From Bradyrhizobium xenonodulans (GTDB taxonomy: Bacteria; Pseudomonadota; Alphaproteobacteria; Rhizobiales; Xanthobacteraceae), in assembly GCF_027594865.1 (NCBI RefSeq), contig NZ_CP089391.1, positions 1,518,501 through 1,582,500 of the forward strand: a DNA stretch of 64,000 nucleotides. Reading direction: 5' to 3'. Position numbers and translations under genes: made by a program. This document shows, piece by piece, positions 1-8,098 of this stretch. The notes beneath the pieces were generated by a model that did not search any database, was not told the DNA's origin, and worked only from the letters and a program-made list of their open reading frames with translations. Position 1 is the stretch's first letter; every line of letters begins with the position of its first letter.

Positions 1-468
1 CTCATGCGTGAGCACATTGTCCTCGATGCGATCCCAGACGTTGAACACGAACGCGCCGTCGCCCTTCAGGACGCGCTTCACTTCGCCGTATGCCTTGACG
101 CGGTCCGGAAAGAACATCGCGCCGAACTGGCAGCAGACCAGGTCGAACTCGGCGTCGCCGAACGGCAGCGCCATTGCGTCCGCCTGCCGCCAAACGATGC
201 GATCATCCTCCGCCTGACGCTGCGCCGCGACCGCAAGCATCGGCTCGTTGAGGTCGGTCGCGACATAGCGGACGCCGCGCGGCAGCGCCGCCGCCACTGC
301 GCGCGTCACCGCGCCGGTGCCGGCTGCGATCTCGAGCAGCACGGAAGGCGAACGCGCCGCGACATGTCTTGCGATGTCGTCGGCATAAGCGGAGAAGATC
401 ATCGGGACGAGATACTCGTCGTAGATCTTCGGAATCGAGCCGGCAAAAACCTTGTCAGTGTTGGACAT
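1..468 (-). CDS. SAM-dependent methyltransferase (partial, C-terminus outside window)
   Basis: The reading frame starts at an ATG at 468 on the minus strand and runs off the left edge, so only about 156 N-terminal residues are visible. Near residue 47 the segment EIAAGTGAVT matches motif I (glycine-rich SAM loop) of class I methyltransferases. It is followed by an acidic residue in ATDLNEPML and by a DAMALPF-type segment. This arrangement is typical of the UbiE/COQ5-like (Methyltransf_11) group. The substrate cannot be told from the sequence. It lies downstream of the caspase-WD40 gene on the same strand with a gap of about 50 bases, so co-transcription is possible. Confidence 0.85.
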   Translation of the reverse strand, partial: MSNTDKVFAGSIPKIYDEYLVPMIFSAYADDIARHVAARSPSVLLEIAAGTGAVTRAVAAALPRGVRYVATDLNEPMLAVAAQRQAEDDRIVWRQADAMALPFGDAEFDLVCCQFGAMFFPDRVKAYGEVKRVLKGDGAFVFNVWDRIEDNVLTHE

Positions 469-521
469 GCTTGCCTCGCTGAAGGTTCGGACGCGAAGCC
501 CATTTTACCACAGATCGGCGG

Positions 522-2840
522 CTACCGCGCCAGCAGCAAGCTGAACCCCGCCGGTTCCTGCATCGCCTTGCGGGCCTCCAGCGACATCGGCTCAAAACGG
601 CTACCGCTGGAGATGCTGAGCCGGCTTTCGACGCCGTTCGATCCGGCGTAGCAGCCTTCGGGCGTGTAGCTGACAAAACCGTCGTCGCCGAAGCCGATGG
701 CGGTGAGGAGCAGGCGGCGTTCGGCGATGTCCCAGACCTTGATAGTCTTGTCCTCGCTCGCGGAGATCAACCGCGTGCCGCCCGGAAAGAACGCGACCGC
801 CTCGATATCTTCCTGATGGCCGGCAAAGCTTGCGAGCAGCCGGCCGCTCTCGGCGTCCCACAGGTTCACCGACTTGTCGCGTCCGCCGCCGCCGGTGACG
901 ATGCGCTTGCCGTCCGCGGACCAATTGGCCGAGACGACATAGTCGCGATGGCCGGTGAGGAGCCGCGTCGCGCCGCTCTTGACGTCGAACAGTTTCACGT
1001 CGAACACCTTCGAACCGAGCTCCGCATCGGAGCCGGCGGTGACCACGCGCGTGCCGTCGGGCGAATAGGCCACCCGCAGCGCCTTGCGGCCGTAGGCGTC
1101 CTTGGCCTCGATCGCGCCGCTGGTGCGATAGAACCTGATCCTGCCGTCGTAACCGGCCGAGACGAATTCGCCCGAGCCGGATGGCGCGTAGCTCAGCGAG
1201 CGCACCGCCGCGCGCGCGGGATCTGAGCTCTGGTGGTCGAGCCTGCTCCTGGCGAGCTCGCGGGTGCCGAGATTCCAGATGCGCACGACACCGTCCTCGC
1301 CGGCCGAGGCGAGGTATTTGAGCGACGGCTCCGGCGCGAAGGCGACCGCGAATTGTTTGGCGCCGGCATCGAACGTCAGGCTCTCGCCGTCGCTCCTGAG
1401 GTCCCACATCTTCACCTTGCCGTCCCATCCGGCGGAGGCGAGCAGCGTGCCGTCGGTCCAATAGTCGAGCGCGTAGACGGCGCCGGCATGTCCCCTCAGC
1501 ACGCGTGTCTGCCGGAACGAGGATGCATCCCAAAGCCGGATCAAGCCGTCGTCGCCGGCGGTGGCGATCTCGCGGCCGTTGGGAGAGACGGCGATGGTGC
1601 GGACGCTCGCACCCTCGACGTTCGGCCTGATCGAGACCGGAATGAAGGGGCCGCCGACGGCACCGTTGCCGCGCCGCGCGATCCGCGTGGTGCAGCTCGC
1701 GGCCACGACGGCCGCGACACTCTTCGTCTCGGTCATGGGCGGACTCACGAGCGTGAGCGGTGTGACGATCGGCGGAGCAGCCGCGAGTTTTGGTGCGGCG
1801 ACGGGCTTTGGCGCCTCCGGTTGCGGCGGCAGCACGGGTGAGGTCTGCACCTTCTTCGTTTCAATCGCGACGGTCGCCGGCGCTGGCGCGGCGGCTGCCG
1901 CGAGCTTGTTGCGCTGAACCTTGGCAAGATCGGTGTAGAACCCGCTCGGATGCGATGCGATGTAGAGATCCCAGGCCTCCACCGTCCCGACGCGCTCTGA
2001 AAACTCGTAGTCGCGCGATGCGCTCGTGTCGGTGGCGGCGACCGGCGCCGGTGGTGGCGGAGGAGGCGCTGCCGCCGGCGCCAGCACGACATCGTCGCCG
2101 CCGAGCGAGCCGTAGATGAAGGGCTCCTGCCTGTTGGTCGTGGCCTGCAGCACCTCGTCGCGGACATAGCCGAACGCCTTGCGCAGGTCGAGGCCCGGCG
2201 TCGCGAGGTGATGCGCCAGCGCGGTGGCGAAGGGGCTGTTCCTGCCGTCGCCGTCGAGCGCGGTGAGGCCGGCCTTGGCGGCGAACGCCACCAGCGTGTT
2301 CGGGCTCGTCGGCTCCACCTTCGCCAATCCCCGCGCGACCGCGCGCGACGCCATCGTGCGCTTCATGTTCTTGGCGAACGGATTGTCGCGGCAGGCATCG
2401 AGGATGACGAGGCGAAGCTTTTTCGCGGGCTCGATGGCGACGAGAATGCGATCGAGCCCGATGGTCTCGTCATAGACGTCGGTGTCGTTCTCGAGCTGGG
2501 CATCGACCGGCACGAGATAGTTGTTGCCGTCGATCTCGATGCCGTGGCCGGCATAGTAGATCACGGCGATATCGGCGCTGCGCGCCTTGGCACCGAAATC
2601 GCGCAAGGTCCGCCGCATGTCCTGGGCGGACAGATCGTTGCGGGCATCGACGACCGTGAAGCCGGCCTTCTTGAAGGTCTCGACCAGCAGGCTGGCGTCG
2701 TTGGTGGCATTGGCGAGCTTGGGAGCGCGCTGATAGGCCGAATTGCCCATGACAAGCGCCATGCGCTGGTCGGCAAAGGCGGCGGTCGGCTGGAAGGCGA
2801 GCGCCAGTGCGCTGAAAACAAAGAGACAAATGAATTTCAT
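522..2840 (-). CDS. Secreted caspase-like peptidase with C-terminal WD40 propeller
   Basis: 772 residues from the ATG at 2840, chosen because it opens a clean signal peptide (MKFICLFVFSALALA, cleavage near ADQ). The reading frame extends 21 codons upstream, but that stretch is not signal-like. Residues about 26-240 are a peptidase C14 (caspase/metacaspase) domain with the catalytic dyad visible: His99 in YYAGHG and Cys150 in LDACRDNP. A proline/alanine-rich linker follows, with a short SEL1-like segment (EAWDLYIASHP). From about residue 410 to 735 there are seven WD40-type blades, ending in LWD, MWD, IWN, FYR, LFD, LWD and VWD, which is enough for one closed propeller. Export implies action in the periplasm or at the cell surface. 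Targets are unknown; the propeller probably recruits partners. Confidence 0.88.
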   Translation of the reverse strand: MKFICLFVFSALALAFQPTAAFADQRMALVMGNSAYQRAPKLANATNDASLLVETFKKAGFTVVDARNDLSAQDMRRTLRDFGAKARSADIAVIYYAGHGIEIDGNNYLVPVDAQLENDTDVYDETIGLDRILVAIEPAKKLRLVILDACRDNPFAKNMKRTMASRAVARGLAKVEPTSPNTLVAFAAKAGLTALDGDGRNSPFATALAHHLATPGLDLRKAFGYVRDEVLQATTNRQEPFIYGSLGGDDVVLAPAAAPPPPPPAPVAATDTSASRDYEFSERVGTVEAWDLYIASHPSGFYTDLAKVQRNKLAAAAAPAPATVAIETKKVQTSPVLPPQPEAPKPVAAPKLAAAPPIVTPLTLVSPPMTETKSVAAVVAASCTTRIARRGNGAVGGPFIPVSIRPNVEGASVRTIAVSPNGREIATAGDDGLIRLWDASSFRQTRVLRGHAGAVYALDYWTDGTLLASAGWDGKVKMWDLRSDGESLTFDAGAKQFAVAFAPEPSLKYLASAGEDGVVRIWNLGTRELARSRLDHQSSDPARAAVRSLSYAPSGSGEFVSAGYDGRIRFYRTSGAIEAKDAYGRKALRVAYSPDGTRVVTAGSDAELGSKVFDVKLFDVKSGATRLLTGHRDYVVSANWSADGKRIVTGGGGRDKSVNLWDAESGRLLASFAGHQEDIEAVAFFPGGTRLISASEDKTIKVWDIAERRLLLTAIGFGDDGFVSYTPEGCYAGSNGVESRLSISSGSRFEPMSLEARKAMQEPAGFSLLLAR

Positions 2841-2946
2841 CACGGCCCCCAAGCCGGGATCAGGAAATGCCGGAAAGAATATCCGACCGGGGCCGCAATA
2901 CAATTTCTATTTGGTTTCGTCCGGCGCTTCCCGCCGGCGAAAGCAC

Positions 2947-3483
2947 TTACGATTTCGTGACGACCTCGCGGATCGGCCGCGAGCCGTCCCAGCTCAAGGC
3001 TGCCTGCCGCACTTTTTCGAAGAACGGCCCCTTGGTGCCGCTGATGTCGGAGATCTCGATGATGGTGCCCGGATGCGCCTGGGTGTCGAAATAGGCAAAG
3101 CGGCCCCTGTCACCGCCGATCTGGCCCTCATGGCCGATCCGGTAGCCGAGCCCGAGCGCCCTGTCGTAGAGCGCCTGGTAGTCGTGGCTCCAATAGGACA
3201 TGTGCTGGAGACCTTCGTGGCCGGCGTCCAGATACTCCTTGTACAGCGAGGGCGCGTCGTTGCGCTGCTGGATCAGCTCGATCTGGAGATCGCCGGAATT
3301 GGCCAGCGCGATGCTCATCTCGACGGCGGAGTCCTGGCCGCGATGGCGAAACCAGTCGGTCTTGACGCGGTCCATGTAGTACCAGGGACCGACACCCATC
3401 ACTTCGATCCAATGTTTCATCGCGGCCTGGATATCCCGCACCACATATCCGTTCTGGCGCACCGCGCCGAAGATGCGGCTCAT
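2947..3483 (-). CDS. VOC (glyoxalase/dioxygenase-fold) family protein
   Basis: 178 residues. The ATG at 3483 is preceded by AAGGAG at good spacing. The N-terminus (GYVVRDIQAAMKHWIEVMGVGPW) and the GLQHMSYWSHDY and GTIIEISD segments are typical of single-chain vicinal-oxygen-chelate proteins of the glyoxalase_4 group. These bind a divalent metal through His and Glu residues and act as lyases, epimerases or ring-cleaving dioxygenases. It lies 120 bases downstream of a catabolic run (ABC solute-binding protein, beta-lactamase-fold hydrolase, TctC protein), which suggests a step in breaking down the imported compound. The substrate is not determinable here. Confidence 0.8.
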   Translation of the reverse strand: MSRIFGAVRQNGYVVRDIQAAMKHWIEVMGVGPWYYMDRVKTDWFRHRGQDSAVEMSIALANSGDLQIELIQQRNDAPSLYKEYLDAGHEGLQHMSYWSHDYQALYDRALGLGYRIGHEGQIGGDRGRFAYFDTQAHPGTIIEISDISGTKGPFFEKVRQAALSWDGSRPIREVVTKS

Positions 3484-3605
3484 GCCCGCGCTCCTTGTCT
3501 CATGAGGGTCTGATACCTTGCCGCAAAACGGAACCTGATCCTGAGGGCGGCCTCAGGCGGGCGTCTCGAAAGATGGCCGCACGCAAGCTTTTCGCCACGT
3601 CTTGC

Positions 3606-4574
3606 TCACTTCACCTCAATGCCTGCGTCCTTGGCAACCTGCTTCCAGGCCGCGATGTCGCGGGCGTTGATGTCGCGCTGCTCGTCGCCGGGGACGAATT
3701 GCGGGGTGATGCCGAGGCCCAATAGCTTCTGCTTCACCTCGGCATCGCCCAGCGCGTCCTTCAGCGCCGCTGACAGCTTTTGCGCGATCGGCGGCGCGAG
3801 GCCGGCAGGCGCATACATCGCCCAGGACAGGCTGCGGTCGAACGCCACGCCCTGCTCCTTGTAGGTCGCCACATCCGGCAGGCTCGGCGAGCGCTCGCCG
3901 CAGGCCGCCAGCGCCTTGATCGAGCCGTCCTTCACCAGTGGCGTCGCGGTCGCCATGTCGAGCGTCGCCAACGAAATGTGGCCGCCGAGCAGGTCGCCGG
4001 CCAGTTTCGCAATGCCGTTGAACGGCACGTGGTCCATCTTGATGCCGGTCTGCTGCATCAGGATTTCCGCGCAGAATTGCCCGGTCGAGCCGATGCCCCA
4101 GCTTCCGTACTGGATCGGCTCGCCCTTGCTGGCGAGCGCGATCAGCCCCTTGATGTCATTGGCGGCAAAATCCTTGGTCGCCACCAGCAGGATCGAGGAC
4201 GTCCCGACGCGGCCGATGGTCGTGAAATCCTTGATCGGGTCGTAGGCGAGCTTGGGATAGATGGCGGGCGCCAGCACATGAGTTGTCATGCCACCGACGG
4301 TGATGGTGTAGCCGTCATTCGCAGATGTCGCGACCATCTGCGTGCCGAGTGTGCCGGCTGCTCCCGTGTGGTTCTCGATATAGATGCTTTGCCCGAGCGT
4401 CTTGCCCATCTTGTCCGCAAGCAGCCGCCCGACCACGTCGCCGCCGCCGCCCGCCGCGTAAGGCAGCAGCATGCGGATCTTGCGCGTGGGGTAGGCGGCG
4501 GGATCCTCGGCGTGCGACGGCAGCGCCGCCGATAGCAACGCGAGAAGTGACAGCGTGACGGTGCGCAGCATCAT
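3606..4574 (-). CDS. Tripartite tricarboxylate transporter substrate-binding protein (TctC/Bug family)
   Basis: 322 residues with a signal peptide ending at SHAED. GGGGAA lies just before the ATG at 4574; an ATG one codon later is also possible. The mature N-terminus YPTRKIRMLLPYAAGGGGDVVGRLLA and the segment ENHTGAAGTLGTQ are the Bug/TctC fold signatures, in which two loops clamp a carboxylate. Bug proteins are periplasmic and usually feed TctAB permeases, but none is encoded here, as is common for this expanded family. It starts 9 bases after the hydrolase at 4584-5477, so it is in the same operon. The ligand is probably a small carboxylic acid, by family inference only. Confidence 0.88.
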   Translation of the reverse strand: MMLRTVTLSLLALLSAALPSHAEDPAAYPTRKIRMLLPYAAGGGGDVVGRLLADKMGKTLGQSIYIENHTGAAGTLGTQMVATSANDGYTITVGGMTTHVLAPAIYPKLAYDPIKDFTTIGRVGTSSILLVATKDFAANDIKGLIALASKGEPIQYGSWGIGSTGQFCAEILMQQTGIKMDHVPFNGIAKLAGDLLGGHISLATLDMATATPLVKDGSIKALAACGERSPSLPDVATYKEQGVAFDRSLSWAMYAPAGLAPPIAQKLSAALKDALGDAEVKQKLLGLGITPQFVPGDEQRDINARDIAAWKQVAKDAGIEVK

Positions 4575-4583
4575 GATGTTCCC

Positions 4584-5477
4584 CTAATCCTCGAAACGAA
4601 ATCTGTAGGCGCCGCCGTGCCGGATCACGCGACCAGCAGTGGGCGCCGGAAAATGGCCGGTGAGCAGATAGCTTGGCGTGTCCGCAAGCTGTTCAAGCAG
4701 CGCCATGCGCGTGGCGACCGCAGCGGCCGGATCGACGTCGGCGGCGTTCGAGAGCCACGGCGCGGCGCACTGGATCGGATGATGGATCACGTCGCCCGAC
4801 ATCACCGCATGATCCTGGCCGCCATCGAGATGGATCTGCATGTTGCCGGCCGTGTGGCCGGGCGCCGGCGCAAAGCGCAAGGCGGCCTCACGGTCGTCAA
4901 ACAGGCGATGGTCGGTCTCGACCAGTTCAGCGAGGCCGGCCGCGACCACCGGCAGCACGGAATCCTCGAACGAGCCGTGGTTCACCGGGCTCTTCGGCGC
5001 GGCATTGTGCGCGGCCTCGAAGTGGCGGTACTCCTCACGCCCCATCAGATAGCGCGCGTTGGAGAAGGTGGGTACCCAGCGGCCGTCGAGCAGGCGCGTA
5101 TTCCAGCCGACATGATCGACATGCAGATGCGTGCACATCACGAAGTCGACCTCTTGGGGCGCAACGCCCAGCGCTTGCATGTTGTCGAGGTAGGGCTGGT
5201 TGAGATCGTTCCACATGGGCACGCGCGGCCGCTTCTTGTGATTGCCGCAGCAGGTGTCGACGATGGCGGTCCAGCGCGGCGTGCGCACCAGATAGGAGTG
5301 GTGGCTGAGGATGAAGCGGCCGGTCTCCGGCTCGATATAGCGGTGATCGAGCCAGCTGCGGTTCTCCGCGATCACCGCGTCGGTGACATTGGCGAACAGC
5401 CAGCTCTTGTCGAACGCGAGCGCCGGGATCTCGCTAACGAGATCGATCCGCATGCTGCCGATCTTCACCTGCCGCAT
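4584..5477 (-). CDS. MBL-fold metallo-hydrolase (AHL-lactonase-like)
   Basis: 297 residues. The zinc-binding HxHxDH motif is present as CTHLHVDHVGW, with further ligands in APGHTAGN, SGDVIHHP and TGHFPAP. This is a metallo-beta-lactamase-fold hydrolase of the group that includes N-acyl-homoserine lactonases and related lactone or ester hydrolases. No signal peptide is seen, so it is cytoplasmic. The gene starts three bases after the stop codon of the solute-binding protein at 5481-6692, which points to translational coupling. Its position between two uptake proteins favours a catabolic hydrolase for the imported compound over a quorum-quenching enzyme, but both are possible. Confidence 0.85.
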   Translation of the reverse strand: MRQVKIGSMRIDLVSEIPALAFDKSWLFANVTDAVIAENRSWLDHRYIEPETGRFILSHHSYLVRTPRWTAIVDTCCGNHKKRPRVPMWNDLNQPYLDNMQALGVAPQEVDFVMCTHLHVDHVGWNTRLLDGRWVPTFSNARYLMGREEYRHFEAAHNAAPKSPVNHGSFEDSVLPVVAAGLAELVETDHRLFDDREAALRFAPAPGHTAGNMQIHLDGGQDHAVMSGDVIHHPIQCAAPWLSNAADVDPAAAVATRMALLEQLADTPSYLLTGHFPAPTAGRVIRHGGAYRFRFED

Positions 5478-5480
5478 GCT

Positions 5481-6692
5481 TTAGTTCTTCAGGAGGTCGC
5501 CGAACGGCACCCAGCGCGTGCCGTCGAAACGAATGAGCTGAAGGCTCGTCATCGGCGTATACCGCTCCGGCGAATTGTTCACCGCGGTGCCGTTGATCAG
5601 CATCGGCAGGCGTACGTCCTTCATCGTTGTCGCCTGCTTCATCACATTGGCGCGGGTGAGGTCGTTGCCGGAGGCCTTCAGCACCGTCACCAGCGTCTGC
5701 GCGATGGTGTAGCCATAGACGTTGAGCCAGTCGCTCTTGTTGGCGTCGGGCATGTACTTGTCCATGAACGCCAGCCATTCCCTGTACCCGGGATCGTCCT
5801 TGGACGCCGGGTCGGTCGCATCCTTCAGGTACTGGCTGGAGATCACGCCGGTGGAATTGTGCTTGCCGGCCGGCTCCAGCACGCCGCTGATCGAAGCCGA
5901 GACGTTGGAGATGATGATGACAGGCTTCCAGCCGATCTCGCCGATCTTGCGGATCGCCTGCGCCGCGAATTTCGGCGTCGCCGCGACCAGCACAATGTCT
6001 GCCCCGGCCGTCTTCAGTTGCAGGATCTGGGTGTCGACGGTCGGCGCCGAGGTCTCATAGGCGGCGCGCGCGACGATGGCTTCGCCGCTGCCGAGCCCTT
6101 CCTCCAGCGCCTTCAGATAATCCTTGCCGAGATCGTCGTTCTGGTAGAGCACGCCGATCTTCGCATTGGCGTGGCTCGCCCTGATGTATTTGGCGTAGGC
6201 GATCGCCTCGTCGCGATAGGTCGGCTGCCAGCCGACGGTCCACGGGAAATTCTTCGGATCGTCCCACTTCGCCGCGCCCGAGCCGAGGAAGAGCTGCGGC
6301 ACCTTGCGGTCGTTGAGATATTTGTGCACGGCGCTGTTGGTCGGCGTGCCGACGCAGCCGAAGATCAGCAGCACTTCCTCGCTCTCGACCAGCCGCCGCG
6401 TCTGCTCGACCGTCTTCGGCGGGCTGTAGGCATCATCCGCGATGATCATCTGGATGCGGCGGCCGTTGATGCCGCCGTCGTCGTTCACCTTGCGGAAATA
6501 GGCTTCAGCGGATTTCGCGATCTGGGCGAAGGCCGACACCGGGCCGCTCAGCGGCGCGGTAGTGCCGATCCTGATGGTCCTGTCGTCGGCGCCGGGATCG
6601 TATTTCGCGGTTTGGGCAGAGGCGGTGCTGGCTGCAAGCAGCGGCAGCAGGATGCAGGCCGCAACCATGCGAAGGCGGGCAAAGCGCGCCAT
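5481..6692 (-). CDS. ABC transporter periplasmic substrate-binding protein (LivK type)
   Basis: 403 residues with a signal peptide (ARLRMVAACILLPLLAASTASA). The mature protein begins with TIRIGTTAPLSGPVSAFAQ, the usual start of a Peripla_BP_6 (branched-chain amino acid type) binding protein. The GINGRRIQMIIADDAYSP and FGCVGTPTNSAV segments support this. In this group the family often binds aromatic or organic acids instead of amino acids. It is the first gene of a minus-strand operon whose promoter region (6693-6861) carries the two palindromes next to the divergent tetR gene. No permease or ATPase is encoded beside it. Confidence 0.88.
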   Translation of the reverse strand: MARFARLRMVAACILLPLLAASTASAQTAKYDPGADDRTIRIGTTAPLSGPVSAFAQIAKSAEAYFRKVNDDGGINGRRIQMIIADDAYSPPKTVEQTRRLVESEEVLLIFGCVGTPTNSAVHKYLNDRKVPQLFLGSGAAKWDDPKNFPWTVGWQPTYRDEAIAYAKYIRASHANAKIGVLYQNDDLGKDYLKALEEGLGSGEAIVARAAYETSAPTVDTQILQLKTAGADIVLVAATPKFAAQAIRKIGEIGWKPVIIISNVSASISGVLEPAGKHNSTGVISSQYLKDATDPASKDDPGYREWLAFMDKYMPDANKSDWLNVYGYTIAQTLVTVLKASGNDLTRANVMKQATTMKDVRLPMLINGTAVNNSPERYTPMTSLQLIRFDGTRWVPFGDLLKN

Positions 6693-6805
6693 GAGGTCGT
6701 CTCCCCGAAATTGCTCTCCGCCTCTCGATGGTGCGGAGTTGAAACGCGAGACCGGCGCCCGCCTCGTAGCTTGCGGGCCGCGACCGTTGCCGCCAGGTTG
6801 GCGAA

Positions 6806-6821
6806 ACGAACGATCGTTCGT
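6806..6821. promoter_or_regulatory. Putative TetR operator 1
   Basis: ACGAACGATCGTTCGT is a perfect 16-base palindrome. Its core is repeated 27 bases away in the second site. It lies 40 bases upstream of the tetR start and in front of the divergent operon beginning at 6692, so one regulator could control both directions. Confidence 0.7.
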
Positions 6822-6825
6822 GCGG

Positions 6826-6855
6826 TTGACTAGCGAACGATCGTTCGTTAGTCAA
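6826..6855. promoter_or_regulatory. Putative TetR operator 2 (extended palindrome)
   Basis: A 30-base palindrome with arms TTGACTA and TAGTCAA and the central CGAACGATCGTTCG. Only one base pair (6833/6848) breaks the symmetry. It ends 6 bases before the tetR ATG and contains TTGACT, which could be part of a -35 element, so binding here would plausibly block tetR expression. Confidence 0.7.
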
Positions 6856-6861
6856 GTCACC

Positions 6862-7560
6862 ATGGCTGTCCACACCTCCAGCGCGGCGGAAGCGGCTGCG
6901 CCCACGACCCGCGAGCGCATCCTCACCGAGGCGCTCGATCTGTTCGCGCAGAGCGGCTATGGCGGCGCCTCGATGCGCGAGCTCGCGCGCCGCGTCGGCA
7001 TTCGCGAAAGCAGCCTCTACAATCATTTTCCCGGCAAGGCCGCGATCCTGGAAGCGATCGTCAGCGAGCACGGCCCGGCCAGTTCGGCGAGCCGGCTGGA
7101 AGAGCCGCGCTACAGGCAGCTGTCGCGCCAGCCCGCCGCGTTCTGCCGCCAGTTTGCGCTCGACCTCGTCGAGCAATGGTCCGACCCGCGCGAGCACCAA
7201 TTCCAGAAGGTCATCACCGCCGAACGTAACCGCGTGCCCGGCATCCGCGCCAAGTTCGCCGACCATTTCTATGCGCGCGAGCAGAGCATGATGACGGACT
7301 ATTTTCGCGGCTTTGCGCTCGCCGGCCTCGTCACGACGCCGGATCCGCGCGAGACGGCGCGGCTGTTCGCCGCCGGGCTGATCTATATCCGCCTCGAGCA
7401 CTACGTGATGGGTGCGGCGCCTTCGCCGCGGCCGAAGGTGATCGAGGCAATCGACCGCTATCTTTCCTTCTTCCTGTCGCTGATCGCGGCGGGCACTGAC
7501 GACCACAACAAGAAACGAAAAACCAAGGGAGAGAATCGTGGCAAGGCTGCCCCTGATTGA
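6862..7560 (+). CDS. TetR family transcriptional regulator
   Basis: 232 residues from the ATG at 6862, directly after the second palindrome. Residues about 15-62 form the TetR helix-turn-helix (RERILTEALDLFAQSGYGG, then SLYNHFPGKAAIL). The C-terminal part is the variable ligand-binding and dimer domain. The gene is divergent from the solute-binding-protein operon and overlaps the next gene by 23 bases, so it is co-transcribed with the decarboxylase-like and SDR genes. It probably represses both directions until a pathway compound binds; this is inference from layout. Confidence 0.9.
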   Translation: MAVHTSSAAEAAAPTTRERILTEALDLFAQSGYGGASMRELARRVGIRESSLYNHFPGKAAILEAIVSEHGPASSASRLEEPRYRQLSRQPAAFCRQFALDLVEQWSDPREHQFQKVITAERNRVPGIRAKFADHFYAREQSMMTDYFRGFALAGLVTTPDPRETARLFAAGLIYIRLEHYVMGAAPSPRPKVIEAIDRYLSFFLSLIAAGTDDHNKKRKTKGENRGKAAPD

Positions 7561-8089
7561 TCCGGAGACCACGAGCGGCGACATCCGCGCCTCGTTCGAC
7601 CGCATGCCGGTCAAGCTCAACATCTTCCGCATGATGGCCCACGCCGAGGCCAACATGATCCCGGCGATGCGGCTCGGCAATTCGATCCTGCACAAGCAGA
7701 AGCTCTCGGCCGTCAACCGCGAGCTTTTGATCTTGCAGGCGGCCCAGCTCGAAGGCGGCGCCTATGAATGGCGCCAGCACGTGCCGATCGCGCTCGGGGT
7801 CGGCTGCACGCAGGGACAAGTCGATGCGGTGGAGCGTTCGGACTACGACGCAGCCGCATTGAGCGAGTCCGAGCGCGCGCTGTTGAAGTTCGGTCGCGAG
7901 GTCGTCGAGAACGTCCGCGTGCCCGAAGCGATTTTCGCCGCTGCCCGCGCGCATTTCAGCGACCAGGAGATCGTCGAATCCATCGTCGCGCTGGGCTTCT
8001 ACATGATGATGGCGCGCGTTACCGAGGCAACCGAAACCGATCTCGATCCCGCGGCCGGCATGAAGGTCTATGACGGCGGCAAGAAATAG
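7538..8089 (+). CDS. Carboxymuconolactone decarboxylase family protein
   Basis: 183 residues from a GTG at 7538 with an AGGGAG ribosome site inside the end of tetR. The core NRELLILQAAQLEGGAYEW followed by QHVPIALGVG is the CMD/AhpD helical-bundle signature. In place of the AhpD CxxC pair it has EYWxxH-like residues (E, W, H), as in CMD proteins without peroxidase activity. It could act on a lactone or hydroperoxide in the pathway shared with the SDR downstream. No specific substrate is visible. Confidence 0.85.
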   Translation: MARLPLIDPETTSGDIRASFDRMPVKLNIFRMMAHAEANMIPAMRLGNSILHKQKLSAVNRELLILQAAQLEGGAYEWRQHVPIALGVGCTQGQVDAVERSDYDAAALSESERALLKFGREVVENVRVPEAIFAAARAHFSDQEIVESIVALGFYMMMARVTEATETDLDPAAGMKVYDGGKK

Positions 8090-8098
8090 GCGGACGCG

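Noticed and set aside
4617..6833. A 738-codon plus-strand frame across the hydrolase and solute-binding genes
   Set aside because: Antisense to two clear genes, His/Arg-rich, no motif.
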